From Hofstenia miamia (lineage: Eukaryota; Xenacoelomorpha; Acoela; Hofsteniidae): a stretch of 64,000 nucleotides of DNA. The translations under genes and the position numbers were made by a program. The stretch's first letter is position 1; every line of letters begins with the position of its first letter. Below the pieces are notes generated by a model. The model made no database searches, was not told the origin of the DNA, and saw only the letters and a list, made by a program, of their open reading frames with translations. The stretch covers positions 1,528,253 to 1,592,252 of the forward strand of contig CABFPE010000054.1 in NCBI GenBank assembly GCA_900660155.1, given 5' to 3'. Positions 1 through 12,532 of the stretch are shown one piece after another.

Positions 1-248
1 TGATTGCGTCAGGGCCTACTTAAGTAGGCTCTGATTGCATTTGAATTGGTTAGTGACAGGGGCATCAGTCCTAACCTGGTTAGTGGAAAAATGCAAGACA
101 AAGTTCAAAAAATGCATTTTACGAGGTAATTTTTTAAATTTTTTTACCAAAAATTTGTTTATTTAGCCAATCAAAATTTCCTTTGATAACTTAACTGAGA
201 GAAGTCACCCCTCCCCTCCCCCCATCCCCGCCGCCATCATCTTTGCGA
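1..248. repeat. dispersed repeat, copy 1 (pair with 6184-6431)
   Basis: This stretch matches 6184-6431 base for base at a constant offset of 6183, with only a few substitutions and no indels. It holds a small palindrome around CCTACTTAAGTAGG and a pyrimidine-rich tract near 210-230. It reaches the left window edge, so its full length is unknown. No coding content is seen. The family is not recognised. Confidence 0.85.
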
Positions 249-838
249 ACGCCACTGGTTAATGATATGATAACAGTATAAAGATACTACAAGAAAAACC
301 GAAGTAAATTGGTATTTGTACAAATCGTAATAAATGTATTTGATAATTTAATGAATAAACCAAGAGATCAGAAGCAATTGCTTGTATTTTTAAGACTTTC
401 CATAAATATTCATTGTTATTATTACTACTTTTTATCGTGCATAGTTTTACGTTTCTCACTGCAGGCTATGCAGGCGCGGACTTAAGAGGGGCTTAGGAAG
501 TGTAAACCCTAATGAGGGAAAATCGCAGAGGTGTCCATGTTCCCACGCCTAATAATGAATACTGAAATGTAAACATTTTTCACAATTTCTCATTGTAATA
601 AACAAGGCTAGATTTTTTCTTGAGCATTTCAGCATGTCCAGTTTGTTCCAAAAATAGAAGTATTAGTAAACCTTTTGAAAAGGCAGTTAGGAACATGAGA
701 CCCCGTCCCCCCAATAAGGAACCTGCGAGGGCAATTAAAGCAATAAAATTATTTTAAATATTTTTTGGATAGCAAAAATGCAACAAATTTAACTCTTAAT
801 ATATAAAACCTCATTATAAAAGTGGAAAATATTTTTGG
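249..838. other. no gene seen
   Basis: AT-rich sequence with stops in all frames. I see no gene, RNA gene or recognisable element. Confidence 0.6.
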
Positions 839-1904
839 TATCATCGAAATATTTCATTTTCCTTATAACTATTTTAATCCCCCCTTTCCCTTATCACAAT
901 GAAGATAATTGAAATAAACTTGAATTTCTTTACTAATTTCGGCACAATAAATTTTATGCCAACTGAACATTTGATGGTCTCCATTTTCTGAACATTTCAA
1001 ATTGATTGTGCTGATGTGACGAATATTTGCACTTCGACAATAAATAAGAAAAGGAGGGGGGTAAATAAATACTGTTAAAACAGACCTATGCCTAATTAAT
1101 GGCGACACCAGCAAACAATAATGAAATAATAAATACTGTGTTAAAAGCAGGGATTTGTTGCAAAATCATGGATCTACTTGTGAAGCTTTACCATCATTGC
1201 AAATATTTCATTAAACCAGCAGAAATTAAATTATAATTTCAAATAACAAATTTTACAAACTATAATTCTACAGGGTGGACCAAATGTAACTACGTTTTAA
1301 TCAGTGATATATTCACTTAAAGTGAAAACAATACATTTTTTATAACCTGAATTTTGAATTCACAAATTAAATTTATAACCACAAATGCTTAGCAATTAAG
1401 ATTGTTGATTCCTTTGCATAAGCAAACACTTTTACAGTGTAATGAGTGATACATCGTCCAACTTGTTTGTCAATCTTAATTGCTCCGAAAATAGCTAAAT
1501 TGAAGGTTGGAAAGCTATTAAGGTGATACACCCCCAGTTTTTGCTCCCCAAACGCAGAAGGCTAGCTATTTTTGGTCTTGCAATAGAGTATACAATCTTG
1601 GCTTCAAGCGCAATACATACGCATACATTTCGCCGTAATGAATATAATGAACCTAAAAAATTTTCATTTGTTTTATGAAATCCAAAAGCACTAAAATGAA
1701 GAAGATAAAATATCTTTTGATAAGAAATAGAATGAGGCAATTCAAAGGGAAGAGTTGTTGATCTCAGAAAGGAATTATGTGTTTTCTCGATTACAATATT
1801 AAAAAAATTAATTTCAATTCATTGAAAATAATCAAAAAAGCCGTTTCTTGAATTTACTATTCAATTAGTAAAATTCTAAATATAGTAAATCTTGTCACAA
1901 AAAA
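839..1904 (+). repeat. about 1.07 kb repeat, inverted partner of 14876-15979
   Basis: Reading 14876-15979 backwards reproduces this segment almost throughout, from TATCATCGAAAT at the left to CTTGTCACAAAAAA at the right. The far copy stops exactly at an isolated N (15980). The short open frames in it are interrupted and unlike any family I know. A motif near 1271 (ACAGGGTGGACCAAATG) resembles a mariner-type terminal repeat, but I found no partner end. It is probably a non-autonomous transposon or an assembly duplicate. Confidence 0.8.
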
Positions 1905-2484
1905 TTTTACACGCAATCATCTTGAACCGCATGCAAACATTAACTTTATGCAATGAAAAATCCAATTTTTGCAAAAATAGTCCATTTTTTCCAGTACCAA
2001 GTGTTTTGTAGAAAATATTGCAATCAGAAGCAAATTGCAGTGACCACTAAGCTCAACTAGTTTGTTTTCTGTGAATAGACAATTGAAGTCCATTTGCGTG
2101 CTCTGTGCGCAAATTCAGAAACGAACGCCACAATTAAGAATGAAAATGAAGATTTAGACGATTCTCTATCCAGCTGTATTTTTCCAATTTGAGATTTTTA
2201 TTTCTTAGTGACCTATAAGTACAGAAACTTTTTTTAAGGCTGCTATTAAACCAAAATATATTATGTGTAGCAAAATATTTTTGCACTCATTTTTGAAAAG
2301 AATTATTCTTAGGAACAGTTAGAGATTAGTTACTATGAGAATTTAGATCAAATTCTGAAAATAATGTTGCATACTGGAGTGAAATAGGCCATTATTGTGT
2401 ATTCCAAGTGTCCCAAGTAGGGTGGTGTTACAAATTTATTTCTTGAAGGCAGTATTGCGGATTAAAAAAATAGTGATCCTCTGA
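1905..2484 (+). repeat. 580-base direct repeat, copy 1
   Basis: Identical to 2882-3461 apart from a handful of substitutions, at a constant offset of 977 with no indels. It ends exactly at the isolated N at 2485. Such identity means a very recent duplication or, more likely given the N, the same locus assembled twice. Confidence 0.9.
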
Positions 2485-2881
2485 NACAACTGGCATTTTC
2501 TTATTTTAAATTTTATCAAATAGTTTAAGTTAAAGAACTTTCGATACGAGATTGAGAACATAATATATTGAAAAGATTTAAATAAAAATATTTATTTTCT
2601 GTTTTGCCCCTGTCACTGCACACAACGTAAAATAAAAATTGTGTTTTAAATATATTTTTTCAAATTAAGGAATGTTTGTTCTTGTGCTTAAATGCGAATG
2701 AAGACAAGATTTCATGTTTAAGGCTTACAATGAGAACAAAGAACTTCAAATCAATAACATATTGAGGTTGTCCACTTTTGCAAAGCCATAGATGGAATCA
2801 TTTTGGATATTTACAATTCCTTAAACTTGAAATCAAATTTGGAAGTGAGTCAGAAGCTCTCAGGCATTTTTTAATCCAGAA

Positions 2882-3461
2882 CTTTACACGCAATCATCTT
2901 GACCCGCATGCAAACATTAACTTTATGCAATGAAAAATCCAATTTTTGCAAAAATAGTCCATTTTTTCCAGTACCAAGTGTTTTGTAGAAAATATTGCAA
3001 TCAGAAGCAAATGGCAGTGACCACTAAGCTCAACTAGTTTGTTTTCGGTGAATAGACAATTGAAGTCCATTTGCGTGCTCTGTGCGCAAATTCAGAAACG
3101 AACGCCACAATTAAGAATGAAAATGAAGATTTAGACGATTCTCTATCCAGCTGTATTTTTCCAATTTGAGATTTTTATTTCTTAGTGACCTATAAGTACA
3201 GAAACTTTTTTTAAGGCTGCTATTAAACCAAAATATATTATGTGTAGCAAAATATTTTTGCACTCATTTTTGAAAAGAATTATTCTTAGGAACAGTTAGA
3301 GATTAGTTACTATGAGAATTTAGATCAAATTCTGAAAATAATGTTGCATACTGGAGTGAAATAGGCCATTATTGTGTATTCCAAGTGTCCCAAGTAGGGT
3401 GGTGTTACAAATTTATGTCTTGGAGGTAGTATTGCGGATTAAAAAAATAGTGATCCTCTGA
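2882..3461 (+). repeat. 580-base direct repeat, copy 2
   Basis: Partner of 1905-2484. Here the sequence runs on past the shared end without an N, so this copy shows the natural continuation. No coding content is recognised. Confidence 0.9.
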
Positions 3462-4789
3462 AAAAAATGAAAACTCTACAAAACAGGAATCTTTAGAAGT
3501 CTAGTGACATGTGATGTATGCACAAGCTTAGTGTTCTGAATACTATAAAGTTAGTTTGCTTAGAAAAATATTAAAGTATATTGAATAATTTGACATTGTG
3601 AAAAATCTAAGTCTATGAAAAAAATTCATTGCTATTTCTAGATAAATTTTGGCTTTGAACATAATAATGCAATGCATGAAATTCACAAAGGTTAAACTTG
3701 GAAAATCAACAAATTCCATATCTCTCTACAAAATTGGTCTTGATGAGACATACTGTCAACTTTCATGATGAGGCTTGTTAAAAGCAAAAACATGGTCAGA
3801 GAACTAAATTGAATACGGAATAGAAACAGTAATTTAAATAAAAATACACCAAGATATGTATTTTGGTTTGAACTGTGGATAGATTTTATAAATGAAGAAC
3901 CTGTCGACACTTGTTTTTTATTTAAATCATCATTTGTCAAAGTTAATTTTGGTATTGTTATAATTACTCATTTTTAAAAAATTTGAATAGCTTATAGCTT
4001 TAAATATCTGAAATGTTAACCAAATCAATGGCACTAAGTTATCATATTTGGCACCAAAAAAAGACCTGGAAACTTATTCAATCTCAAAAAAAATATACAT
4101 ATTATTTTGTCATTTTTAATGTTAGACGAACTGTTGTCAATGCAAAATAATCAGTATCCAATCTCTCTCCTCACCTTTATTGATTTTCCTTCCACAAAAT
4201 TATGCTTGTATTCAATGTTGACTAAAAAATGAATATCACTTCTCATTCCACTTTTGGAACATATTTGATTCATATATTATGTATTGGGGGGCAGATATAA
4301 TCTTTTCTCGAAACAAAGGGCTGCACAAAATTTTGACTAATGCATACCACGTTTTATAGAACTGTAAAGTGTACTGACGTAATGTGAATTTATCCAATTG
4401 CAATGACGTAAAGTAGCAATGATTAGAATTATAACATGTAGGAGTTGTGCTGGCAGAAAAAAAGGTTTGAAAAAAACATACTTAAAGCACGTGTTTAAAA
4501 TGCTTGATTTCCCAAAATGTTGCTTTCACTGTGTTGCTAAAACGCAGATTTCTTAATCCTGCTTCTATGATTTCAATCTTCATTACGTTCAATGATTAAC
4601 TTAGCATTTTTCAGTATTGACTTCTTATCCCAATTAAGGTGAAGAGGCATTGCTGAAATTCCGAAGTGCTGAAAAGAATCGCGTTTCAAAATTTTTTTAG
4701 TATTTTTTTTCTAAAAAAACGTTTTTTCTGAGATTGGACCGGGCTTAGTTTGACCAGATTAATTGGACCGCATCCGAACCCAAAACTAA
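3462..4789. other. no gene seen
   Basis: AT-rich DNA. The longest open frame (3692-3940, minus) has no recognisable motif and low-complexity composition. Nothing supportable. Confidence 0.55.
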
Positions 4790-5074
4790 TCTTTTTTAAG
4801 CAAAGCAAATTTATAGTACTGCTTATTAATTTGATTATGCAGATATTTCTTATTCTTTTATTAAATATGCCTTTCTTATAATCTTATTTTAGAAATGTTT
4901 ATTAAATAATAGGAAGAGCTATGCAAAAAAATTTATAGCACAATATTTTTAAAAAAAATTTCGAGCTGAAACGAGCCTCACTGAAAGATTTTACGTGGCG
5001 AGTCGGCCGAGCAAAGATGACGTAAAATTATAACAAACCGAGCTTACAAATTTCGTTTCGTTGACAAGTCTGAT
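4790..5074 (-). repeat. MITE-like repeat with GAGCCGA-type end, copy 1
   Basis: The reverse complement of 39233-39525 aligns here, ending in CGTTGACAAGTCTGAT. The subterminal part carries short GC-rich units (GAGTCGGCCGAG here, clean GCTCGGCTCGG units in the other copy). Simple repeats of this kind near the tips are common in non-autonomous hAT elements. The assignment is inference because no coding part is present. Confidence 0.6.
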
Positions 5075-6183
5075 ATTCAATTAAATCTTTCTTTATGATA
5101 GTATTAAAACACCTAAAGGTATATCTAAACAAATGGGTAGACGTTATTGATGATATGTGAACAGAAAGCAATGACTAGCATGTTAAAAGCTCAGAAATAT
5201 TCTGAAAGTATAACTCCATTTTTTCGTTAAACCGAATTTGCTTTGACTTAGCAAAAGTATTTGCATAAACTAATCTCAATGTATGTAGAATATTTTTTAT
5301 AACTCTATATTAGGAACTGCAAACTATCTTGTTCAGTCAAAAACAAAGCAAAGCTTCACAGTTTACAGGATTAGTATTTTTTAAGCATTTGAAGAATGGT
5401 TTTCATAAAATTTCGAATTAGGAACTGTACTGTTCGACATAACTCATGATAGATACTTTTCAAACCGTTGTTAACAATATTTTAAATGAACTTAGGCAAT
5501 GAACTTAAAGTTTATAAATAGCATTAACATGCATATTCAATTGATGTACATATTTCTTGTTTCCCTAACACTAATTCCACTAGGAAATTTTCAAAATCTG
5601 TGATGACTTTATCAACAAATTTTTAAGCGCTTATAGCTCACGAACTAATGAAAATTTTTCAAATCTAAAAATGCCACAAGATAGAGAATTGTCTCCTCTT
5701 TCTTTTTGGGTTTTTGTTCTGTCCTCTGACTTTGTGCTCGGCGTCTGGACTTGAACACTATGTATGAAAATATTTTGAATATTTTACAAAAATCGAATTT
5801 CTCATTGACAAAACCTATCCTTATTTGCATGTAATTCAGACATAAGCAAATGTTTTTGCACATATCTTTTTAATTGAATGAACCATGCACTACGCCATAG
5901 AGCTGTCCATGTAAAAACATTTCAATATTTGTTTGCAGACTTGGATAAAATTGTCCAAAATGTGGAAAAATTGGTTTGTTACGTAAAAGTAACACTAGTG
6001 TAAATAGGGTTAATATTGTCGACTAAATTCACCTCTTTCGAATGCTTTCAATGCTGAAGAAAACAACGGTCATGTCAGCGTTAAAGATTTCTTAATTCTA
6101 GAATCAGTGTTCTATCAATTAACGAGAATCTAGTTGCAAATGAAAACTTGACTAGTATGCCAAAATTGGGAGTTTTATAGCAC
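5075..6183. other. no gene seen
   Basis: AT-rich spacer. I see only short broken frames (e.g. 5645-5863, minus) without a recognisable domain. Confidence 0.5.
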
Positions 6184-6431
6184 TGATTGCGTCAGGGCTT
6201 ACTTAAGTAGGCTCTGATTGCATTTGAATTAGTTAGTGACAGGGGCATCAGTCCTAACCTGGTTAGTGGAAAAATGCAAGACAAAGTTCAAAAAATGCAT
6301 TTTACGAGGTAATTTTTTAAATTTTTTTACCAAAAATTTGTTTATTTAGCCAATCAAAATTTCCTTTGATAACTTAACTGAGAGAAGTCACCCCTCCCCT
6401 CCCCCCATCCCCGCCGCCATCATCTTTGCGA
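6184..6431. repeat. dispersed repeat, copy 2 (pair with 1-248)
   Basis: Near-identical to 1-248. It stops abruptly at the isolated N at 6432, after which unrelated LTR-element leader sequence begins. The repeat edge and the contig join coincide. Confidence 0.85.
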
Positions 6432-6432
6432 N

Positions 6433-7420
6433 ATTCAAGAGTCCAGGTTGCACTTGTTGCGGTTAAGGTTTTCTGCCTTTACTGACTTTGTATTTCCGTT
6501 CACTGCTCTGTTGCTTCCTTTTCACTTTTCCTTTGAGTTGTTTCAGAGTTTTGAAAGAGTATCACTGTGTGTTTCCTCTCCGCTGACTTTGATCTTATTT
6601 GTCATGGTCGCCATGTAACATCCTCCACCTGGCCTATTTGCACTGTGTATTATTGTTGATAACCATCACTCAGTAAATTGTGGGTGAGGAGTTACTTAGT
6701 TGTTGAACTGCCAAACTTTTCCTTTTTAGTTAACTAGTTAAGTTAATCGAATATTGATTATCACTGTTTAGGTGATGGAGCCAGGTGACGTTACTTCTTT
6801 AGTTCTTCTGTGGGCTACTGCCCAAGGCCGATCTCCACAACACAGTTCCCCTCCTTCATGAATGATGACTGAATCCACTGCACCATCTCAGCTCAACTGA
6901 ACTAATTATGTGTACCTTACTTTAGCTCAGTGCATGCACTCATGTCAAGTTGTAGCTGACTTAAACTCAATTTTGTAAAGTGTTTGTTGATTTGTTTAAG
7001 TAAAGCAACCAGGCATTGACACTAACTGCATTTAAATGATATTAAGGTAGCCATTACTGTAAAATTATTGGCTTTGTAATCTAATTAATAAGATTGCAGT
7101 TTCCTATACTTACATTTCATAAAGATACATGTAAGGTCACTTATTTGGTTGATTATAGTCAAGTCTCCTACTATTAAGAATATATATATTCCTAGGGTTC
7201 GACTATCCAGTCGTTTCAAGCATTAATTATTTCATACATGTATAGATCGATAGTCAGACTAGGCAAGAATCGAAAAACTCCTAACCGTAACATAAGTGTG
7301 GTTTCGTGACTGGCACAAAGACCCTCTGAATCGATCCCATGATGGAATCCAGCCACTACTTGACACAACTTGCCTAGCTGCACATTTTATTAAATAATCA
7401 AACCAGATAAATGAAGAATG
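6433..7420 (-). mobile_element. Ty3/gypsy LTR-I copy A with leader, runs into gap
   Basis: A minus-strand long terminal repeat whose inner end is at 6614 (reads ...GGATGTTACA on the minus strand). It is followed at 6613 downwards by a primer binding site TGGCGACCATGACA, which resembles the tRNA-Arg type used by the mdg1/412 lineage, and then by about 180 bases of leader to the N at 6432. The other end disappears into the gap at 7421. Part of it (6957-7305) recurs at 61986-62340, and 6440-7080 recurs inverted at 9080-9730. It carries the paired stem at 7259-7377. A fossil fragment. Confidence 0.75.
7259..7377. promoter_or_regulatory. LTR stem-loop, copy A
   Basis: CTAGGCAAG at 7259-7267 pairs perfectly with CTTGCCTAG at 7369-7377. 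Inside lies AAAAACTCCTA, which is shared with the stem-loops at 8668 and 54357 although the arm sequences differ. A second imperfect inner pairing (GTGACTGG with CCAGCCAC) is visible. Function unknown. It may be an RNA fold acting in the retroelement transcript. Confidence 0.5.
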
Positions 7421-8420
7421 NNNNNNNNNNNNNNNNNNNNNNNNNNNNNNNNNNNNNNNNNNNNNNNNNNNNNNNNNNNNNNNNNNNNNNNNNNNNNNNN
7501 NNNNNNNNNNNNNNNNNNNNNNNNNNNNNNNNNNNNNNNNNNNNNNNNNNNNNNNNNNNNNNNNNNNNNNNNNNNNNNNNNNNNNNNNNNNNNNNNNNNN
7601 NNNNNNNNNNNNNNNNNNNNNNNNNNNNNNNNNNNNNNNNNNNNNNNNNNNNNNNNNNNNNNNNNNNNNNNNNNNNNNNNNNNNNNNNNNNNNNNNNNNN
7701 NNNNNNNNNNNNNNNNNNNNNNNNNNNNNNNNNNNNNNNNNNNNNNNNNNNNNNNNNNNNNNNNNNNNNNNNNNNNNNNNNNNNNNNNNNNNNNNNNNNN
7801 NNNNNNNNNNNNNNNNNNNNNNNNNNNNNNNNNNNNNNNNNNNNNNNNNNNNNNNNNNNNNNNNNNNNNNNNNNNNNNNNNNNNNNNNNNNNNNNNNNNN
7901 NNNNNNNNNNNNNNNNNNNNNNNNNNNNNNNNNNNNNNNNNNNNNNNNNNNNNNNNNNNNNNNNNNNNNNNNNNNNNNNNNNNNNNNNNNNNNNNNNNNN
8001 NNNNNNNNNNNNNNNNNNNNNNNNNNNNNNNNNNNNNNNNNNNNNNNNNNNNNNNNNNNNNNNNNNNNNNNNNNNNNNNNNNNNNNNNNNNNNNNNNNNN
8101 NNNNNNNNNNNNNNNNNNNNNNNNNNNNNNNNNNNNNNNNNNNNNNNNNNNNNNNNNNNNNNNNNNNNNNNNNNNNNNNNNNNNNNNNNNNNNNNNNNNN
8201 NNNNNNNNNNNNNNNNNNNNNNNNNNNNNNNNNNNNNNNNNNNNNNNNNNNNNNNNNNNNNNNNNNNNNNNNNNNNNNNNNNNNNNNNNNNNNNNNNNNN
8301 NNNNNNNNNNNNNNNNNNNNNNNNNNNNNNNNNNNNNNNNNNNNNNNNNNNNNNNNNNNNNNNNNNNNNNNNNNNNNNNNNNNNNNNNNNNNNNNNNNNN
8401 NNNNNNNNNNNNNNNNNNNN
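7421..8420. other. assembly gap (1000 N)
   Basis: Exactly 1000 unknown bases, a conventional placeholder size. Both edges lie in LTR-related repeat sequence, which explains the break. Confidence 0.98.
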
Positions 8421-8827
8421 TGCAATGTCACTAGCTGCTTGATAATTATTACTTTAGCCATTACCAAAAACTATTGGCTTTAATCAAGTTAATACAATTA
8501 AGTTACTTAATAACCTTAAGCTTCCTACCTTACATTTAAATAGCATAATACATGCTCAGTCAATTTATCAGTCTATTATAGGTCGCCTAAGTTTATCAGA
8601 TCAAATATGTATAACATACATTAGGCTATGCAGCCCTATCTTACTGATGTTGTTTATTGATTAGGCCAGCTAAATGGAGAAAAACTCCTATTCATACACC
8701 TAACATAAATGCAGGCTCATGGTTTGGATCAAGGACCCTCGAGTTGCTCATCATATGTTCCCAAAACCACTACTACTGCATTTACCATTTAGCTTGACAT
8801 TCTGTATAAATGATTAAACTGATATAA
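8421..8827 (-). mobile_element. LTR-related fragment with stem-loop
   Basis: From about 8455 the plus strand follows LTR-I copy A in the same direction (TAGCCATTAC..., then TATTGGCTTT), so this is a piece of a minus-strand LTR of a related family. A paired stem lies at 8668-8794: AGCTAAATGG with CCATTTAGCT, plus an inner pair TAAATGCAG with CTGCATTTA. It abuts the start of LTR-I copy B at 8828. Confidence 0.55.
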
Positions 8828-9597
8828 TGTAGCATCATCCAAAAGAACTAAGCTGCAAACAAAGATTAACGTCAAATGATTAATAGTGATCAGAATTATG
8901 ATTGTAAAATTTAGTTAATTATCTTATTTATTTTGTAATATGCAACTAAGTCACAATATTGCACACTCTAAAAAAATTACTGTAGCTGATTAAGTAATTT
9001 TTGACCAATTGTAACAAGCAAAATTATGCTTACGTAAGAACAGCCATATTGGCAGAAGATTTATTTGAAATTCCAAATCAGCAGGTACTTTACAACTTTT
9101 AAATAAATAGCTGAGAATTTAAGAGAAATTTGATGAACAATAAATTTTACAGTAATGGCTACCTTAATATTATCTAAAAGCAGTTAGTGTCAATGCCCGG
9201 TTGCTTTACTTAATCAAACCAACAAACACTTTACAAAATTGAGTTTAAGTCAGTTACAACTTGACATGAGTACACGCACTGAGCTAACATAAGGTACACA
9301 TAATTAGTCATCCTTGAGCTAAGATGGTGCAGTGGATTCTGTCAATTGTTTATGAAGGAGAGGAACTGTTATGTGGAGATTGGCTTCAGGCAGTAGCCCA
9401 CAGATGATTCAAAGAGGAAACGTCACTCAGCTTCGTCACCTAAATAGTGATGATTAGTACTCAATTAACCTAGCTAGTTAAGTAAAGAGGAAAGGCTTGG
9501 CGATTCATTAATGTAGTAACTCCTCACCCGCAATTTACTGAGTAGTGATTACTAGCAATAATACACGGTGCAAATAGGCCAGGTGGAGGATGTTACA
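8828..9597 (+). mobile_element. Ty3/gypsy LTR-I copy B (5' LTR, 770 bases)
   Basis: Begins TGTAGCATCATCC and ends GGATGTTACA, so it has the usual TG...CA limits. The same start follows a purine tract at 62811 in another copy, which fixes the boundary. On the plus strand it is followed by leader sequence and then a gag start, so it acts as a 5' LTR. It lacks the stem-loop module found in copy A, so it is a shorter variant. Inverted relative to copy A. Confidence 0.75.
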
Positions 9598-10405
9598 TTA
9601 GTGACAGTCTGGACCATTACAGAGAATGAGTCAACGGAGAGGAAAAAAACAGTGATACTCTTTCAAAACCCTTTACAAAGTCAGCAAAGCAGAAAAACTT
9701 AACCACAACAGGTGCAAACTGGACACTTTAATTGTAACCGAACTGGAAAGCCACTACAACATCAAGAAACAATGACAAACAACAAAAGTAAGAGAGGAAG
9801 TGCAAAGAAAACAATACCGAAAACCACCACCCCTATGGCAACATGATCGTCATCATACCCAAGGAATTCTGAAGCAACCCAAACCCCAGAGTCAATAAGA
9901 CAGGAATCCTCTTCTGAACCGGGAACCCCAGAAATCATGGAAATTCTGAGAAAGAATAATGAAACTGAGAAATTACTACGAGAAGAAATTGGTCTACTAA
10001 CAAAAAGGATAGAAGACATCGAGCTGGCGAGTGTGGAAACAATCAAGAACATCCAAGTTGATATGGATCCCAGACTAATCAAGCAAAGTGAAGTGTTCCA
10101 AAACGAGATCAAGGCACTCACGAAACAGTTAACAGAATCAAACACTAGATTTCTGGAACAAAATCAGCTTCTGCAAGAAAAGAATAACATATTAGAAAGA
10201 ACAAACCAGCAGCTAATACAGGACAATGATATACAAGCTGCAGAGATATCACAACTTAAGAGTAAAATAACTCGACTCAAAACAAGCAAAAATGAACAGC
10301 CAGCACAATTACAACAGGACTTGTTGGAAGTAGAGAACAGACGACTAATCGAAGATAAAGATCTGAGGCAAGAGGAAATAGCTCAATTAAAAGACAAATT
10401 GAGGG
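9598..10405 (+). pseudogene. Ty3/gypsy leader and coiled-coil gag fragment
   Basis: After the LTR comes a leader of about 170 bases that matches the leader of copy A, then an ATG at 9772 opening a lysine-rich N-terminus. The clearest coding part (9937-10405) is rich in E, K, Q and L with heptad spacing, e.g. EILRKNNETEKLLREEIGLL, and predicts one long coiled coil. Coiled-coil N-termini occur in some retroelement Gag proteins, where they help particle assembly. The fragment ends near 10405, where LTR-II leader sequence in the opposite direction takes over. It is broken and lacks everything downstream of gag. Confidence 0.6.
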
Positions 10406-10625
10406 TTACTGTTGCTTGTCTCATCTTTAATTGCATTACTGATTTTCTTTATAATCAAGAAGAAACAACTATCTTGACTCAATCATATGTAATATAAGTA
10501 GTACTTCTTGTTTGTTACGTTCTAGACTTCTTCTACTAAATCAACTATTTTCCACACCAATTGTATTTTCACTATAGCATTTCTCTCCTTCATGCGCACA
10601 CTTCAGGCGCCTGTCACAGTCGCCA
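10406..10625 (-). mobile_element. LTR-II leader and primer binding site
   Basis: On the minus strand the LTR ending in CTACA is followed at once (10625-10606) by TGGCGACTGTGACAGGCGCC, a primer binding site of the same tRNA type as in LTR-I. The remaining about 200 bases look like untranslated leader. The element body that should follow is missing, replaced by the plus-strand gag fragment. Confidence 0.6.
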
Positions 10626-11962
10626 TGTAGAATCTTGCCAATCCACTTTTCACACTTATTTCATAGTAATTTATTACTTTTCATAGTTGATACAACAAGT
10701 AAGCTTGGCAAGCTCCTAATTCTCTCCTTCTGTTTGAGTGTTTTTTTGATTAACTTAATTTAATAAACATTAGCCTTTCTAAATGCATAACTAACAACAA
10801 CTCATTTAGATAAAAAGTGGTAGATTGAAGACAGGGTCGAGACTTGAAGCGGTGCCATGTGATTCCAGATACATTTCGATCAGCCACAACTACAGCATGC
10901 ACTTGATCTTTGCCATGAAAATCATTAACGGAATTGGTGTGTGAATAGGAAACTCAGTGATTGTGAAATCGTGATTACTTAAGAATTTAGTGCATTGATT
11001 GTTTTTGTTATTATGCCTATGTAAAGATAATCAAATACAGCAACCATGATGCTTTAGCTTGTTATCAAGCCTTACATATAATAGCCCTACAGATATAGTA
11101 ATACATGCTAGCCCTTTGTACATGTAAACAATCAATGCTGTTGGCAAGAAAGCGAATGCATAAGTTGGCCAAAGGTCTATGAGATAAAAGAGTGAGCAAC
11201 TTAAATCTAATACCAAAATAATAATAACTATAAGGCCAAAGCATGAGCTATTTAAATTCAATACTGAATCACCAACTGTAATATAAAACCATAAATAACT
11301 AGGATTCAATAATGGGATAATAAACATGTAGAGCAAAGTAAATAGAATCATAATAACTGACAAGCAACAATGAGTAGGAAAGCTATAATGGAGAAAAATC
11401 CCTATTCCTATTCATAACCTAAAAGCACTGTAAGAAAATTACAGCTATTGCCCTCACTGCCATTGAATAGCTGTTCATGAGGCTGCTTTAGCATTCCTTT
11501 AAATGGATGTGGGAACCACTGTACAATTACCTCTAGTACTTAAACGTTTAGCTTTCCATAAATTATAAAATAACCTGATAAGAGAAGAAATAAATCCAAA
11601 CTAAATTCATTCATCACTTATGCTAACAATTGTAACACATTTATAGCACTTTTTAGTAAATAATCAAATACTTGACTAGTACCTGTTTGATTGATTCCTG
11701 TTTACAATTTTCCCTCATATTTTAGTTCTGCTATTAATTATGCAATGTCAGCATTAATTAGAGTATGCTGTTTGGCCATCTTTGGATTTGCCAAATACTG
11801 TTGAGCAAAATTTAAATATAAACTGCATAAAACAATTTACAAATCAAATAATCAATCATAATCATGTGTTTACATATTAATCATTATAATACTTTAGTCT
11901 TAGTTACATCCATCTTTCTTCTTATTTTGACCACACATAATTATTTGATGGATTATGCCACA
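10626..11962 (-). mobile_element. Ty3/gypsy LTR-II, 5' LTR copy (1337 bases)
   Basis: Starts TGTGGCATAATCC and ends GGCAAGATTCTACA on the minus strand. The same LTR recurs at 53606-54941 with close to the same length and few differences, there preceded by a polypurine tract. Here its start abuts RNase H coding sequence directly, so it looks inserted into, or recombined with, the pol fossil to its right. The stem-loop at 11377-11557 is partly eroded (nine-base arms). Confidence 0.85.
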
Positions 11963-12530
11963 TTATGCAATGCTCCTTTATGGTGTTCAATCATGAATGT
12001 AAATTCATTCAAATACTTAATCCATTGTGATACTATTCCAAACTTGTCTCCTGAGAATTTCTTTAGCCAGGCTAATCCACTATTGTCTTTATGTACTCTA
12101 AATTCTCTATTGATTAAAAAGCGTCTGAATTTCTTGATACTTTCAATTAGTGCCAGCATCTCCAGCTTAGTTGACCTGTAGTTCTTTTAGCTTGCTTTTA
12201 GCTTCTGACTGAAGAATTGTATAGGGACCTCTTTTCTGTTTTTCAGCTGTCCCAATGTTGCTCCAATTGCCACTTTGCTGGCATCACAGTCTAGAACAAA
12301 TTTCTCATTATAATCTGGTGTATTTAATGATGGTAATTTTTATAATTCTTCCTTGATTTTGTCCGACTTCTCTTGTTCTTGCCACATCCATATGAATGGT
12401 AATGATTTCCTCATGAGTTTGGTCATCTTTGCAGTTTTTCTGGCTATGTTTGGGATAAAAGTGGCATAGTAGTTGAAGAATCCCATTATCCTTTGTATAT
12501 CCTTTTTGTTATTCAGCTTTTCTATTTTTG
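11953..12530 (-). pseudogene. Ty3/gypsy RNase H fossil
   Basis: The end of the RNase H domain is recognisable from EFRVHKDNSGLAWLKKF and FTFMIEHHKGALHNVA, the usual Ty3/gypsy C-terminal RNase H signature. The frame runs into LTR-II. Part of element 1. Confidence 0.75.
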
Positions 12531-12532
12531 AA

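Noticed and set aside
7259-8467. Open frames of 338-402 residues across 7259-8467
   Set aside because: They consist almost entirely of unknown bases in the assembly gap and carry no information.
8669-8740. tRNA or tRNA-derived SINE: TAGCTAAATGG resembles an A box and GGTTTGGATC a B box
   Set aside because: The spacing is too long, no cloverleaf forms and the other LTR copies do not keep the boxes. The complementary arms explain the conservation better.
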